From Crocosphaera watsonii WH 8501 (lineage in GTDB: Bacteria > Cyanobacteriota > Cyanobacteriia > Cyanobacteriales > Microcystaceae): 45,810 nt of DNA. The stretch is from the NCBI RefSeq assembly GCF_000167195.1, contig NZ_AADV02000010.1:1-45810 (forward strand), read 5' to 3'. The notes beneath the pieces were generated by a model. The model saw only the letters and a list, made by a program, of their open reading frames with translations. It was not told the DNA's origin and searched no databases. The position numbers and the translations under genes are program-made. Position 1 is the first letter of the stretch. Each line of letters starts with the position of its first letter. Shown here piece after piece: positions 1-8,071 of this stretch.

Positions 1-15
1 TTTCTCATTGACGTC

Positions 16-609
16 TTATGGTTTATAAAGATTATCTATTATTATTTCTGTCTCAATTCTGGCTTGATTTAATATGCCTAAATCCGTTGGGTATTTGATG
101 TCTGCTGGCGCACAAGTCGCATCTAAAATTAGTTTACCTTTATTTTTTATTTTTTCTCCTTTTTCTTGGAGACAATCCTTTTTTTTTACTTCTTTATCAC
201 TCTTGTCTATTTCTCTTTTTACTATTTTTTTATTGATTTTGTTTATCAATTCTCCATCAATTCTTTTCCTAAAATGAACTAGCATTGAAGATTCCAGTGG
301 TGGCTCTTGTTGATAACAATTTAAACCTATAAAGTATTGTAGATAAGGATTTTCTCTAATCTGTTCTATAGTTTCTCTATCACTTGTTCCTAATTTTTCC
401 TTAATAATTAATGTCCCTAATGCCATTCTAAATAGTTTGGCTGGCGCACCTTTTTCTGCTGAAAAAAGTTTAGCATATTCTTCCTCAAAATCATCCCAAG
501 GTATCAACTCTGCCATGATTACCCAACGATTATTGGGGGACAATTTGCCCTCGAAAGGTAATTCAAATTTTTCTGGGGGCGGTAAAGGTTGCTCCTCTTT
601 TCGATACAT
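16..609 (-). pseudogene. IS1182/IS5-type transposase, N-terminal part
   Basis: The 197 residues from an ATG at 609 match the N-terminal half of cyanobacterial IS1182/IS5-like transposases: a DUF772-like region (ALGTLIIKEKL, then QYFIGL near residues 90-95), an RKRI motif, and LILDATCAPADIKYPTDL at about 160-177, which holds the first catalytic Asp. The frame stops at 16-18. The next bases read in another frame as HKTSMR, which looks like a natural continuation, so a two-base loss is likely either in the gene or in poor contig-end sequence. The rest of the element lies outside the window. The family call rests on recognised motifs; the exact IS name was not determined. Confidence 0.8.
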
Positions 610-717
610 TTGTTCTTGACCAACAACTGGGAGGTGTTTCTACCAATTATAGCGGTTTGTAGCCGACAAAGCTGATCTTTTTTGCGATCGCGAATATGGG
701 TGTAACCTTTTAAAGAA

Positions 718-747
718 TAGGGTTTTGCTTTTATTCAGCAAACCCTA
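718..747. repeat. Imperfect inverted repeat (REP-like)
   Basis: TAGGGTTTTGCT and AGCAAACCCTA face each other across about seven bases between the IS remnant and the PEP-CTERM gene. It can form a hairpin and looks like a dispersed cyanobacterial palindrome. No T-run follows, so it is not called a terminator. Confidence 0.5.
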
Positions 748-751
748 CATA

Positions 752-796
752 AAGTTATACACGAAGTTATACATTGCGTTTACATGAAGTTATACA
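752..796 (+). promoter_or_regulatory. Three AAGTTATACA direct repeats
   Basis: The decamer AAGTTATACA occurs exactly at 752-761, 764-773 and 787-796. Start-to-start spacing is 12 and 23 bp, close to one and two helical turns, so all copies fall on roughly the same face of the DNA. The last copy ends about 58 bp before the PEP-CTERM start. That arrangement suggests an operator or activator site for the gene. No regulator is identified. Confidence 0.45.
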
Positions 797-853
797 TCCA
801 ATGGATAAACTGTAGTTAAGTACATATACACAACATTGAGGAGAATCTTCAAA

Positions 854-1471
854 ATGAAAAAAGTTACTTTAGGTCTTATGACAGGCATCGGCTTAATGGC
901 TGCTGCCGCCTCCCCTGCACAAGCTGCATTTTTCGATTTATCCATCCAAAATGGTTTATCTTCTGGTGGTGGAACTATGACAGGGACTTTTACTTATGAT
1001 AGTATTAGCAAAACCTACAGCAACTTTAATATAACAGTTGACCCTGACGCTCTGAGCAAGGCTCCGAATCCTTTTACATATAGTCCTAGTAGTTCTAATT
1101 CTGTTACCGCACCCTTTTCTCCTCCTGAGCAGAATTTTCGCGCTTCAGCTAGTAGTGCCACTTCCGGTGTCCTAGAGTCCGATGAGTTCCGTAACCTACT
1201 ACTAAGATTTGATGCTGCCCTTGATAGCCTTGCTATAGGAGACGAAACTAACTTAGTTGTCAATCTAACTCCAGGATCTGCTGCTTTTGGCTCCAATGAC
1301 ACTTTTATTGAAAATGGTGTTGAGCAAACTGCTTCTGTAACGGGCGGTCTTGTCCGAGTAGAAAACATTCGACCAGTTCCTGAACCTCTAACCATTTTAG
1401 GTGCAGGTACAGCCATTGGCTTTGGTACAGCGTTTAAGAAAAAGTTAGGTAAAAACAAAAAGAACAAATAA
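854..1471 (+). CDS. PEP-CTERM-anchored exported protein
   Basis: The 205-residue protein has an N-terminal signal peptide (MKKVTLGLMTG..., with a cleavage-like ASPAQA at about 20-26). Its low-complexity Ser/Thr/Gly-rich body has no catalytic motif. The C-terminus is a typical PEP-CTERM signal: VPEPLTILGAGTAIGFGTAF followed by a Lys-rich tail. Such proteins are exported and processed by an exosortase, often with extracellular polysaccharide; no exosortase gene is in the window. The ATG at 854 is preferred over the upstream in-frame TTG at 836 because GAGGAGA (838-844) sits about 9 bases before it. Three direct repeats lie upstream and a strong terminator downstream, so it is probably monocistronic. 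Specific function is unknown. Confidence 0.85.
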   Translation: MKKVTLGLMTGIGLMAAAASPAQAAFFDLSIQNGLSSGGGTMTGTFTYDSISKTYSNFNITVDPDALSKAPNPFTYSPSSSNSVTAPFSPPEQNFRASASSATSGVLESDEFRNLLLRFDAALDSLAIGDETNLVVNLTPGSAAFGSNDTFIENGVEQTASVTGGLVRVENIRPVPEPLTILGAGTAIGFGTAFKKKLGKNKKNK

Positions 1472-1517
1472 GTCTAAGTGGCATATATAATGCTCACGAA
1501 GGAACTTTAGTGGACTT

Positions 1518-1559
1518 AAAGGGAAGATATTGGGACTAAACTCAATATCTTCCCTTTTT
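1518..1559 (+). terminator. Rho-independent terminator
   Basis: A 15-bp perfect stem (AAAGGGAAGATATTG at 1518-1532 with CAATATCTTCCCTTT at 1542-1556) is followed by T residues. It lies just after the PEP-CTERM gene and before the relN start, insulating the two units. Confidence 0.85.
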
Positions 1560-1604
1560 AGCTTAAGATATATGGGTAACAATTGTGATTCTAGAAGCAA
1601 AACT

Positions 1605-1853
1605 ATGCACACCATTCAAACCAAAGTTGAGGTCGGTCAAGACCATATTTTAAATATTGCTTTACCCCATGACATTGCAGAAGGCACTTATCAGGTGGTA
1701 ATTGTGATGAATTCCCAACCGGAAAACGAACCTGACGACAATGATACTCCTGATGAGGTAATCGTAGAAGGAATTAGAGAAGGACTTAAACAAGCTTTTA
1801 GCGATCAAACCATTCCTATAAGTCAAATGTGGGAAGGAATTGATGTCGAATAA
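1605..1853 (+). CDS. relN: RelN-type antitoxin of a RelNE module
   Basis: This 82-residue acidic protein begins MHTIQTKVEVGQDHIL, a swapped-hairpin-like N-terminus. It ends in an amphipathic segment (EGIREGLKQAFSDQTIPISQMWEGIDVE) typical of cyanobacterial RelN antitoxins that wrap the RelE toxin. The ATG at 1605 was chosen because the protein then matches the family N-terminus; upstream ATGs at 1530 and 1572 would add unrelated residues, and 1530 lies inside the preceding terminator. The stop overlaps the toxin start by 11 bases, the usual translationally coupled layout. The antitoxin would be expected to bind and neutralise RelE and to repress its own promoter. The reading frame is intact although the toxin is broken. 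Confidence 0.75.
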   Translation: MHTIQTKVEVGQDHILNIALPHDIAEGTYQVVIVMNSQPENEPDDNDTPDEVIVEGIREGLKQAFSDQTIPISQMWEGIDVE

Positions 1854-2319
1854 ATCCCAACCGATTTCAATCTACTTAACATCTCGTTTCAAAAAAGACC
1901 TAAGTAAACTAGCAAAACGCTTTCGCTCAATTCGTCAAGACTTAGCACCTCTCATTGACCAATTACAAGGAGGAGAAACCCCAGGTGATCTAATTTCGGG
2001 AGTTAAATACCAAATTTTTAAAGTACGTCTGAAAAACAGTGATATTCAAAAAGGTAAAAGTGCAGGTTATCGAATTTTATACTACGTTAAAAAAGAAACT
2101 AAAATTGTGCTATGGCAATCAGTTATCAGTTGTGAGAATTAAGTGAATTCTGATCCCCCCTAACCCCCCTTATTAAGGGGGGAACTGAAGGGGGGATCTC
2201 GAAGTTCTCATGAATCATTCCTGATTGCTATAGTTACAATTTACGCTAAATCCGATCAAGCAGATATTGATAATAAAGTAATCGAGTCTATTATCGAACA
2301 ATTTGAACAAGAAAATTAA
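1843..2319 (+). pseudogene. relE: RelE-family mRNA interferase split by a MITE
   Basis: The toxin reads normally from ATG 1843 (SIYLTSRFKKDLSKLAKRFR, then GYRILYYVKKETKIVL) and then runs into a 118-bp inserted palindrome. The insert replaces the tail with WQSVISCEN and a stop at 2142. After the insert the original frame resumes as VTIYAKSDQADIDNKV... to a stop at 2317-2319. Removing 2113-2230 plus one TA copy joins GTG CTA to GTT ACA and gives KIVLVTIYAKSDQ, a continuous RelE fold. The lost part contains the last beta strand and C-terminal helix, where RelE enzymes keep catalytic residues, so the toxin is probably inactive. Confidence 0.85.
2113..2230. mobile_element. 118-bp MITE flanked by TA duplication
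   Basis: The ends TGGCAATCAG and CTGATTGCTA are inverted repeats with one mismatch. The whole element is a long imperfect palindrome around a GATCCCCCC...GGGGGGATC core (2152-2198). It is flanked by TA on both sides (2111-2112 and 2231-2232), the target duplication made by IS630/Tc1-mariner-type transposases. It has no coding capacity, so it would be mobilised in trans. Its insertion site in relE can be reconstructed to the base. Confidence 0.85.
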
Positions 2320-2325
2320 ATTATT

Positions 2326-3375
2326 TTACTGTTCAATAATACCCCCACCAAGAACAATCTCCCCATCATAGAAAACAGCAGCTTGTCCTGGGGTAATACC
2401 AAATTGAGGCTCATTAAATTGTAATTTTACCCGATGATCTTCCAGAGGAATAATAGTCACCCGAACGGCTTTAGAACGATAACGCACCTGTACCTCTGCC
2501 GTAATAGGTGAAGCAGGTTCTGGGATAGAAACCCAGTTTAACCGTCCTACGGTACAATCAGAACGCCCTCCATCGGCACGGTTGCCCACAATAACCCGAT
2601 TCATCACTGCATCTAATTTAACCACATATAAGGGTTCTGGGGCAGCAATACCTAACCCTCTACGTTGTCCAATGGTATAGTGATGAACCCCTTGGTGAGT
2701 CCCTAAAACTTTGCCCTCAAGATCCACAATTTCCCCTTCTTTGGGTTTAATATATTGATCGAGAAAGGTGGACATGGAGCCATGAGCTTCAATGAGACAT
2801 AAATCTTGACTTTCTGGTTTACTGGCAGTTTTTAGGTCAAATTCTGCGGCAATACGTCGGGTTTCTTCTTTGGTTTGTTCTCCCAAAGGAAAAATAGTTC
2901 CTTTTAAGATATCTTGAGAGAGATCATACAAAAAGTAAGATTGGTCCTTGTTGCGATCAACTGCTCGTAATAGTTGATAGCGTTGGGTTATCTTATCATA
3001 GTCAATCCGCGCATAATGGCCAGTGGCGATGCGATCGCAATTTAATTCTGCTTGAGCATAAGCTAACATGGGGCCAAATTTCACCGCACGGTTACACTGA
3101 GAACAAGGTAAGGGAGTGACACCAGACTCGTAACCGGAGACCAAATAATCAATAATATTCTCTGTAAATAAATCTCTGGTATCGACAATATGATGAGCAA
3201 TACCCAACTGTTCACAAATAAAGGCAGCATCTACCATTCCCTCGGAACAGCATTGCCCTTTACCTTTCATTAACCAGAGGGTCAACCCGATCACATCATA
3301 ACCCTGATGCTGTAAACTAGCAGCAGCAACAGAACTATCCACACCACCCGATAAACCTACAACGACCTTGTTCAT
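2326..3375 (-). CDS. mnmA: tRNA-uridine 2-sulfurtransferase MnmA
   Basis: MnmA (TrmU) thiolates U34 at position 2 in tRNA-Lys, -Glu and -Gln, using sulfur relayed by a cysteine desulfurase. Seen: the PP-loop GLSGGVDSS at residues 7-15, PCSQCN with C91/C94, and SQDLCLIE with C193, the pair of conserved catalytic cysteines (C94, C193). At 349 residues it is family-typical, with the C-terminal beta-barrel domain intact (GQRRGLGI, then GEIVLGGG). An in-frame TTG lies one codon upstream, but the ATG at 3375 is preferred. It is monocistronic. Its upstream region abuts a tnpB element, so its promoter lies in about 3376-3570 and may have been altered by that insertion. Confidence 0.95.
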   Translation of the reverse strand: MNKVVVGLSGGVDSSVAAASLQHQGYDVIGLTLWLMKGKGQCCSEGMVDAAFICEQLGIAHHIVDTRDLFTENIIDYLVSGYESGVTPLPCSQCNRAVKFGPMLAYAQAELNCDRIATGHYARIDYDKITQRYQLLRAVDRNKDQSYFLYDLSQDILKGTIFPLGEQTKEETRRIAAEFDLKTASKPESQDLCLIEAHGSMSTFLDQYIKPKEGEIVDLEGKVLGTHQGVHHYTIGQRRGLGIAAPEPLYVVKLDAVMNRVIVGNRADGGRSDCTVGRLNWVSIPEPASPITAEVQVRYRSKAVRVTIIPLEDHRVKLQFNEPQFGITPGQAAVFYDGEIVLGGGIIEQ

Positions 3376-3410
3376 CAAAAAATTGGGTTTGAAACCCCGT
3401 CCTTCTTGCT

Positions 3411-3462
3411 CCGTCCCTATGTCTGAGGGAAGCTCAGACGAGGCGGTGCGCTTTTAGGACGG
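3411..3462. repeat. GC-rich nested palindrome
   Basis: CCGTCC (3411-3416) pairs with GGACGG (3457-3462), and TCTGAG (3422-3427) pairs with CTCAGA (3433-3438). Its base composition is much richer in GC than the surroundings. It resembles the GC-rich palindromes at 19838-19889 and 43920-43984 and may belong to the same dispersed class. Confidence 0.5.
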
Positions 3463-3575
3463 CTTGACCGTTTTAGTCTAGCATACTGATAGGTAGCAAC
3501 ATTATACCTGAAACTCCGTCGAGCGAGAGATAGCCAGTCCGTTTTAACGGCTGGCAGTGGAGCGAGATGATGGTT

Positions 3576-3737
3576 TTAACCATCAGTATTTAATTTAAGC
3601 TTATCAATACACTCCTCTAAAACTTGCGTCATAGTTTTGTCTTTTTGTTGGGCATAAAGTTTTAGTTTAGCTAACCTTTTGTCACTCAATCTAATTGTAA
3701 AGTTTTTCTTTACATATTGGCATTGCCATTGCAGAAT
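3576..3737 (-). pseudogene. Ribbon-helix-helix (CopG-like) protein, no clear start
   Basis: On the minus strand a frame ending at 3576-3578 encodes VKKNFTIRLSDKRLAKLKLY and then QKDKTMTQVLEECIDKL. This is a textbook ribbon-helix-helix pattern: a basic beta strand followed by two helices. It is divergent from the tnpB gene at 3752 and shares its upstream region. No ATG, GTG or TTG is in frame upstream of the conserved part, so the start is lost or unusual. It could be a DNA-binding accessory gene of the IS200/IS605-type element that has decayed with its partner. The fold is a motif-based inference. Confidence 0.5.
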
Positions 3738-3751
3738 GCTATAATCATAAC

Positions 3752-5125
3752 ATGAAGTATCAAACCCAGAAAATATTGTTAACAGGGAATATAGATGATG
3801 AGACTCACGCTTATCTTTTATGGTGTTGTGAGCAGTCTAATAAACTATATAACTCTGTTTTATTTACAATTCGTCAAGATTACTTTGAAAAATGTAATTA
3901 CAAAACTTGGTTTGACAAAAATGATAATTACAGAAGAAGTCCTCGTTTAAGACGAGTTAAAATCAGTTACGCTCAACTCTGTAAGGATTTCAAGGATGAC
4001 GTTCATTATCAAGCAATAGGAGGACAACAAGGACAACAGACTATTAAATCAGTAGTGGAAGCCATTAAAGGATATAACAAGCTTCTGCCAATGTGGTTTA
4101 GTGGGGAATTAAAAGATACACCTAGAATCCCAAGTTACCGTAAAAGAGGTCTTTATCAAGTTGCTTTTACCTCTCAAAATATTCGTTATGAACCATTAGA
4201 GGGAATTTGTTATTTACCTATTCCTAATTCTCAAAGAAAAGAATTAGAAACTCCATCAATTATTATTCCCAGTGGTGTTAATTTCCAATCTGAAGATATA
4301 GCAGAGGTTAGGGTTATTCCGAGCAATGGTAAGTTGTGGGCGGAATATGTCTATAAAACCCAGTTGCTTAAAGCTTCTAACCTTGATTATTCTCAGGGGC
4401 TAGGAATTGACCACGGTGTTGATAATTGGCTCAGTTGCATATCAACAAAAGGTAAATCCTTTATTGTTAATGGCAGAAAAATTAAGTCAATTAATCAACG
4501 GTATAATCGTTTAGTTGCTAAACAGAAACAAGGGAAAAGCCAAGAGTATTGGGATGAAAAATTAGACCAAGCTACCCATAAATGTAATTGTCAAATGAGA
4601 GATGCTGTTAATAAAGCAGCAAGATTTATTATCAATTACTGCTTAAAATATCAAATTGGAAACATCGTTTTCGGATGAAATGATGGGCAGAAAGACTCAA
4701 TTAATATTGGGAAGACTAATAATCAAAACTTTGTCCAAATTCCAACAGCAAGACTTAAAAACCGTATTCAAGAATTAGCAGAGTCAGTAGGTATCGTATT
4801 TACTGAAACTGAAGAAGCGTACAGTTCACGAGCAAGCTTTTTAGATGATGATTTAGTCCCGAAGCATGGTGAAAAACCCAAAGGGTACAAGTTTTCAGGA
4901 AAGCGAATCAAGCGTGGATTATATCAAACCGCTAGAGGATGGTTAGTCAATGCCGACACTCAAGCCGCAGCGAACTGTTTAAGAAAGGTAGCCACACAGC
5001 TAGGAATAAACCTAGCCAGGGTGGGCAAGGAAGTTTTGACTCTTCCCAAACGATATGATCTTAATAGTCTAACTCGATCATATCGTAAGCAAGCGGAAAT
5101 GTGGCTTCAGCCCATTGAAGCTTAA
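3752..5125 (+). pseudogene. tnpB: TnpB-family RNA-guided nuclease with internal TGA
   Basis: The frame starts MKYQTQKILLTGN and continues for 457 codons with a single TGA at 4676-4678. Around the stop the sequence reads NIVFG*NDGQKDS, where relatives have Trp, so one G-to-A change (TGG to TGA) explains it. RuvC-like motifs straddle the lesion: GIDHGVDNW before it, ETEEAYSSRAS and VNADTQAANCL after it. Without readthrough the product lacks two of three catalytic acidic residues. There is no tnpA, so the element would have moved in trans. A hairpin follows the gene at the expected right end, where the guide (omega) RNA normally lies. Confidence 0.85.
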
Positions 5126-5135
5126 CCGCTTAGAA

Positions 5136-5158
5136 TCCAGGCGTTTTTAAACCCTGGA
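5136..5158 (+). repeat. Right-end hairpin of the tnpB element
   Basis: CCAGG at 5137-5141 pairs with CCTGG at 5153-5157 across an AT-rich loop, 11 bases after the tnpB stop. IS200/IS605 elements carry subterminal hairpins here, and in TnpB systems this stretch forms the 3' part of the omega RNA. That role is inferred from position. Confidence 0.45.
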
Positions 5159-5408
5159 GAAGTCAAATGACCATAACGCTTGATTTATCTCGCCCATTTT
5201 CGCGCGTTGCAATTACGGCAAACATGATAACGATTAGATAAAGCAGTGAGGATGTCAATGTTAAACGTTTCTTAAAAATTGAAAAATTAACTCTATACTT
5301 TCTCTAGGCTAACATTTTCAGTATTACAATATTGATTAAACCGAAGAATAACAAAGAAAATTTTTGTTGTTTGTCGGTGTGAGGATGTGTTTATTTCAGG
5401 TTTAAATT

Positions 5409-5996
5409 ATGTTTATCAGCAGCGATCGCCTAATTATCAGGACTATTGAGCAGATGGGTAGGTTCCCTTCATACTTAAAACAGTCTTCAACTTGGTTCTG
5501 TTTTTGCCTATTAACCGTCGGTTCAACTTCAGTCAGTTTGGCACAAGTCACCTCTAACCGTGAGTTACCCCCACCTCCTGCCCCTAAAATGGTCACTTCT
5601 GAGTCTCCTGTTAATCAAATAACTCCTGCTGAAGAGAGTTCAACTCCGATTAAAGAGTACACCTTTTCTGCACCCCAAACCATACCAACTAAACCCCTGA
5701 CTGAAGATCCAGCACCTTCTGAGATCAAGACTATTAACCCCCAACCTACTCAAAACCCTAATTTTTATCGGGTCGAAGTGACGGGTAAAAACCATTCTTT
5801 ATTATCTCAAGTTAAAACCATCGAACCTATGGCTTTTATTCGTCAAAGTGAAGGGGTTATTCATGCTGGAGTGTTCCAACATTCTCAACAAGCAGAAGCA
5901 CGAGTACAAGAACTAAAAAATCAAGGACTTCCTGCAACAGTGGTTCCTGTTTATCAACAGACAAGAACCTCTTTATCTGTAGAAGTTAAACCCTAG
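5409..5996 (+). CDS. Exported proline-rich protein with SPOR-like C-terminus
   Basis: The 195-residue protein has an uncleaved-looking or signal-type N-terminal hydrophobic stretch (STWFCFCLLTVGSTSVSLAQ, about 27-46). A Pro/Thr-rich linker follows at about 50-115. The C-terminal part has the SPOR-like pattern FYRVEVTG..., GVIHAGVFQHSQQAEARVQE, LPATVVPV. SPOR domains bind denuded peptidoglycan at sites of division or remodelling, and the next gene (convergent) encodes a SpoIID/LytB protein, which fits a cell-wall theme. ATG 5409 was taken; an in-frame ATG at 5454 would still keep the signal. No clear ribosome-binding site precedes either. Confidence 0.65.
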   Translation: MFISSDRLIIRTIEQMGRFPSYLKQSSTWFCFCLLTVGSTSVSLAQVTSNRELPPPPAPKMVTSESPVNQITPAEESSTPIKEYTFSAPQTIPTKPLTEDPAPSEIKTINPQPTQNPNFYRVEVTGKNHSLLSQVKTIEPMAFIRQSEGVIHAGVFQHSQQAEARVQELKNQGLPATVVPVYQQTRTSLSVEVKP

Positions 5997-6075
5997 TAAT
6001 TGAACACTTGTCAAAATAATTGTTTTGACCTCACTGACACTACTATGGGCATTTTCCCCTGGCCTTAATTAACTT

Positions 6076-6122
6076 AACCTACCCACCCCTAACCCCTCCC
6101 AGGAGGGTAATAGGAGGGTAAG
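6076..6122. repeat. Palindromic repeat between convergent genes
   Basis: Runs of CCTACCC/CCCCTCCC are mirrored by GGAGGG/GGAGGGTAAG. The layout matches the GATCCCCCC palindromes elsewhere in the window but the sequence differs. It sits between two convergent genes and could terminate both transcripts. Confidence 0.5.
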
Positions 6123-6143
6123 TTTTGAGCTACGGGGTAGTGT

Positions 6144-7757
6144 TTATTCTTCTTCTCTCCAGAAAACAATTGAATTATCAAGGGGAATAATTTTTGTTCC
6201 AGGGTAATAGAAAGCAAGAATTTTCTCAGGACTCCAACCTAAATTAGCTAAATTATAAGACCCGAATTGACTTAAGCCAACCCCATGGCCAAAACCACCG
6301 CCAACAAAGGCATATCCTGTTAATACTTTTTGGCTATTGTAGATAGGATCGAGATAAAAAAGAGTGCTTATTGGTGGATCAAAGGCACTACGTACTTCAT
6401 TCTTTTGTAATGTAATTGTACCTTGATCCGTTTGCACAATCATAGTTAAAATACGTCCAGAGTCAGAGCGTTCTGTAACTTTCATGGAGCGTATAGTCTT
6501 GATGTCTGCTAGGGGATGTTTTCGTCTTTCTAGATATTTCTTTAAATCTCGGGTCAAAGTCACTAAAGTTGCTTGCTTGTTCCAACGGAAAACCCTGCGT
6601 CCACTCTCATTAAATCCTTGTCTTAAACGAATAAAATTCCGAAATGTTTCTTCATCAGCTAAGGATGTTTGGGAGAGATCCCAAACATTTTTAGGGGAAT
6701 CAATGACCGCTGTTAGATAAGGTCTTTCTTCCCCATTCCAAGCATCACTAAAACTCGCTGTTACCCCCCCAGTAGTAGAAGAATAAAGAGCATCTACTAA
6801 CTCATTATTATGAGTTAAAACTAATCCTTTGGTAGCTGCGATCGCCCGATCAGCTTTCGGACTGGTTCCACTCAACCCATAATAAACTTGACAATGGGTA
6901 CTTGCACATAATTCATAATTATCAGCTTTAAAACGGCGTAAATTACGTAAAGCATAGGTTCTTGCTATAATTGTTTGCGCTTTGGCTGCATTTTTCGGTG
7001 CGTTGGGTCCTATTTCGTGGGGAACTACTCCTCTCAAATAGGTTTCTAAGGGAACATCATTAACTAAAGTATAAGTTCCGTAAGAGTTGGGTTGTAGCTT
7101 TAAACTGCCCCCATAACGCCGTGTTTTTTGTTGGGAATGACTAACCTGTATGGGGTTTTTCCCTGGAATAATCTCTAAATAATCACTTTGGTATTGTTTC
7201 CCTGCAATGGTAAAATTAGCTTGAGATTTAGAGTTTAAAATAGCCGATTCTAAATAAGCATCATTATACCCTTTTTCTTGGAGATTTTTTAATAATAAAC
7301 GGCGTAATAAAGGAGTTTCATAAACATCTCTTTTAGCCCATACTTGCCATCTTCCAGGTTGGGTTACTTCTGCTTTTATTCCTTTATCTTTCCATTGATT
7401 TGCGCTATCTTCGGCAGTTTCAAAGGTAGCATGATCGCTCAAAACAATGTACTCTTTTAATAGAGATTGGGGTAAAGATTCTTGAACAATATTCAGGGTG
7501 AGTTTAGTAGTTGTTAAGGTTTGGATTTCTCCCTGACTATCTTGAAACTTTAGGGTTAAACTGTCTCCACTGGTGGCACTGATGGAGAGTTTTTCGGCTT
7601 TTGTTTCCCCGAATCTTTGTATGATACCCACGTCGATATTCACATCTTTGGCCGTACTAGGTAAACCTAAGATTCCTCCCCAGAGAAGCGGAAGGGAAAA
7701 CAGGGTTAGGAACAAGTGTTTACCCTGAATGGGTTGAGTCGTCTTAGTCATCAGCAT
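6144..7757 (-). CDS. SpoIID/LytB domain protein (amidase-enhancer type)
   Basis: The 537-residue protein has an N-terminal signal/anchor (about 12-35). A SPOR-like stretch follows (YIVLSDHATFETAEDSANQW, about 104-123). The SpoIID/LytB core begins at about 228 and contains LETYLRGVVPHEIGP, AAKAQTIIARTYAL, STHCQVYYG and DALYSSTTGG. It closes with FVGGGFGHGVGLSQFG near 485-500. SpoIID enzymes are lytic transglycosylases on denuded glycan strands; cyanobacterial members probably act in the periplasm in wall remodelling. An alternative ATG lies at 7751. It converges with the SPOR-like gene at 5409. Confidence 0.85.
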   Translation of the reverse strand: MLMTKTTQPIQGKHLFLTLFSLPLLWGGILGLPSTAKDVNIDVGIIQRFGETKAEKLSISATSGDSLTLKFQDSQGEIQTLTTTKLTLNIVQESLPQSLLKEYIVLSDHATFETAEDSANQWKDKGIKAEVTQPGRWQVWAKRDVYETPLLRRLLLKNLQEKGYNDAYLESAILNSKSQANFTIAGKQYQSDYLEIIPGKNPIQVSHSQQKTRRYGGSLKLQPNSYGTYTLVNDVPLETYLRGVVPHEIGPNAPKNAAKAQTIIARTYALRNLRRFKADNYELCASTHCQVYYGLSGTSPKADRAIAATKGLVLTHNNELVDALYSSTTGGVTASFSDAWNGEERPYLTAVIDSPKNVWDLSQTSLADEETFRNFIRLRQGFNESGRRVFRWNKQATLVTLTRDLKKYLERRKHPLADIKTIRSMKVTERSDSGRILTMIVQTDQGTITLQKNEVRSAFDPPISTLFYLDPIYNSQKVLTGYAFVGGGFGHGVGLSQFGSYNLANLGWSPEKILAFYYPGTKIIPLDNSIVFWREEE

Positions 7758-7883
7758 ATCTCAATATCTTGTTTTTTCGCATTATAGACCTTTTGACCTA
7801 TAGGGAAGGGGAGTTATGTTAAGATTTTTCTCTTCTTTGCCTTTGTCCTCTGTTCGAGTGTAATAGTTCCCTATTTTAAAAAA

Positions 7884-8012
7884 ATGGTAGGAGAAGAGAA
7901 TAGCTATCGAATTCGTGTCCAAGATTATCTAATTATCTATGAAGTTTTTGATCAGAGATTAGTTGTTATGGTAATCCGCATTGGTCACAGAAGAGAAGTT
8001 TATCGAAAGTAG
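7884..8012 (+). pseudogene. RelE toxin C-terminal fragment
   Basis: The 42-codon frame encodes YRIRVQDYLIIYEVFDQRLV and ends GHRREVYRK, the classic C-terminal half of a RelE/ParE-type toxin. No upstream half or antitoxin is present. It lies just before miaB as a relic of a second toxin-antitoxin module. Confidence 0.75.
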
Positions 8013-8032
8013 AAGAAAAAAAGTGTCTTTGA

Positions 8033-8038
8033 TATAAT
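8033..8038 (+). promoter_or_regulatory. Candidate -10 element of miaB
   Basis: TATAAT lies 33 bases before the miaB ATG. No convincing -35 box precedes it, so this is a weak prediction. Confidence 0.35.
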
Positions 8039-8071
8039 AAAAAGTTGGAAGTTTAAAATACGCTGATAATC

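Noticed and set aside
1015-1467. 150-codon minus-strand frame within the PEP-CTERM gene
   Set aside because: It is an antisense shadow of a gene with clear signal peptide and PEP-CTERM ends.
4676-4678. TGA in tnpB as selenocysteine or programmed readthrough
   Set aside because: No SECIS-like element was seen, the expected residue is Trp, and a simple TGG-to-TGA change is enough.
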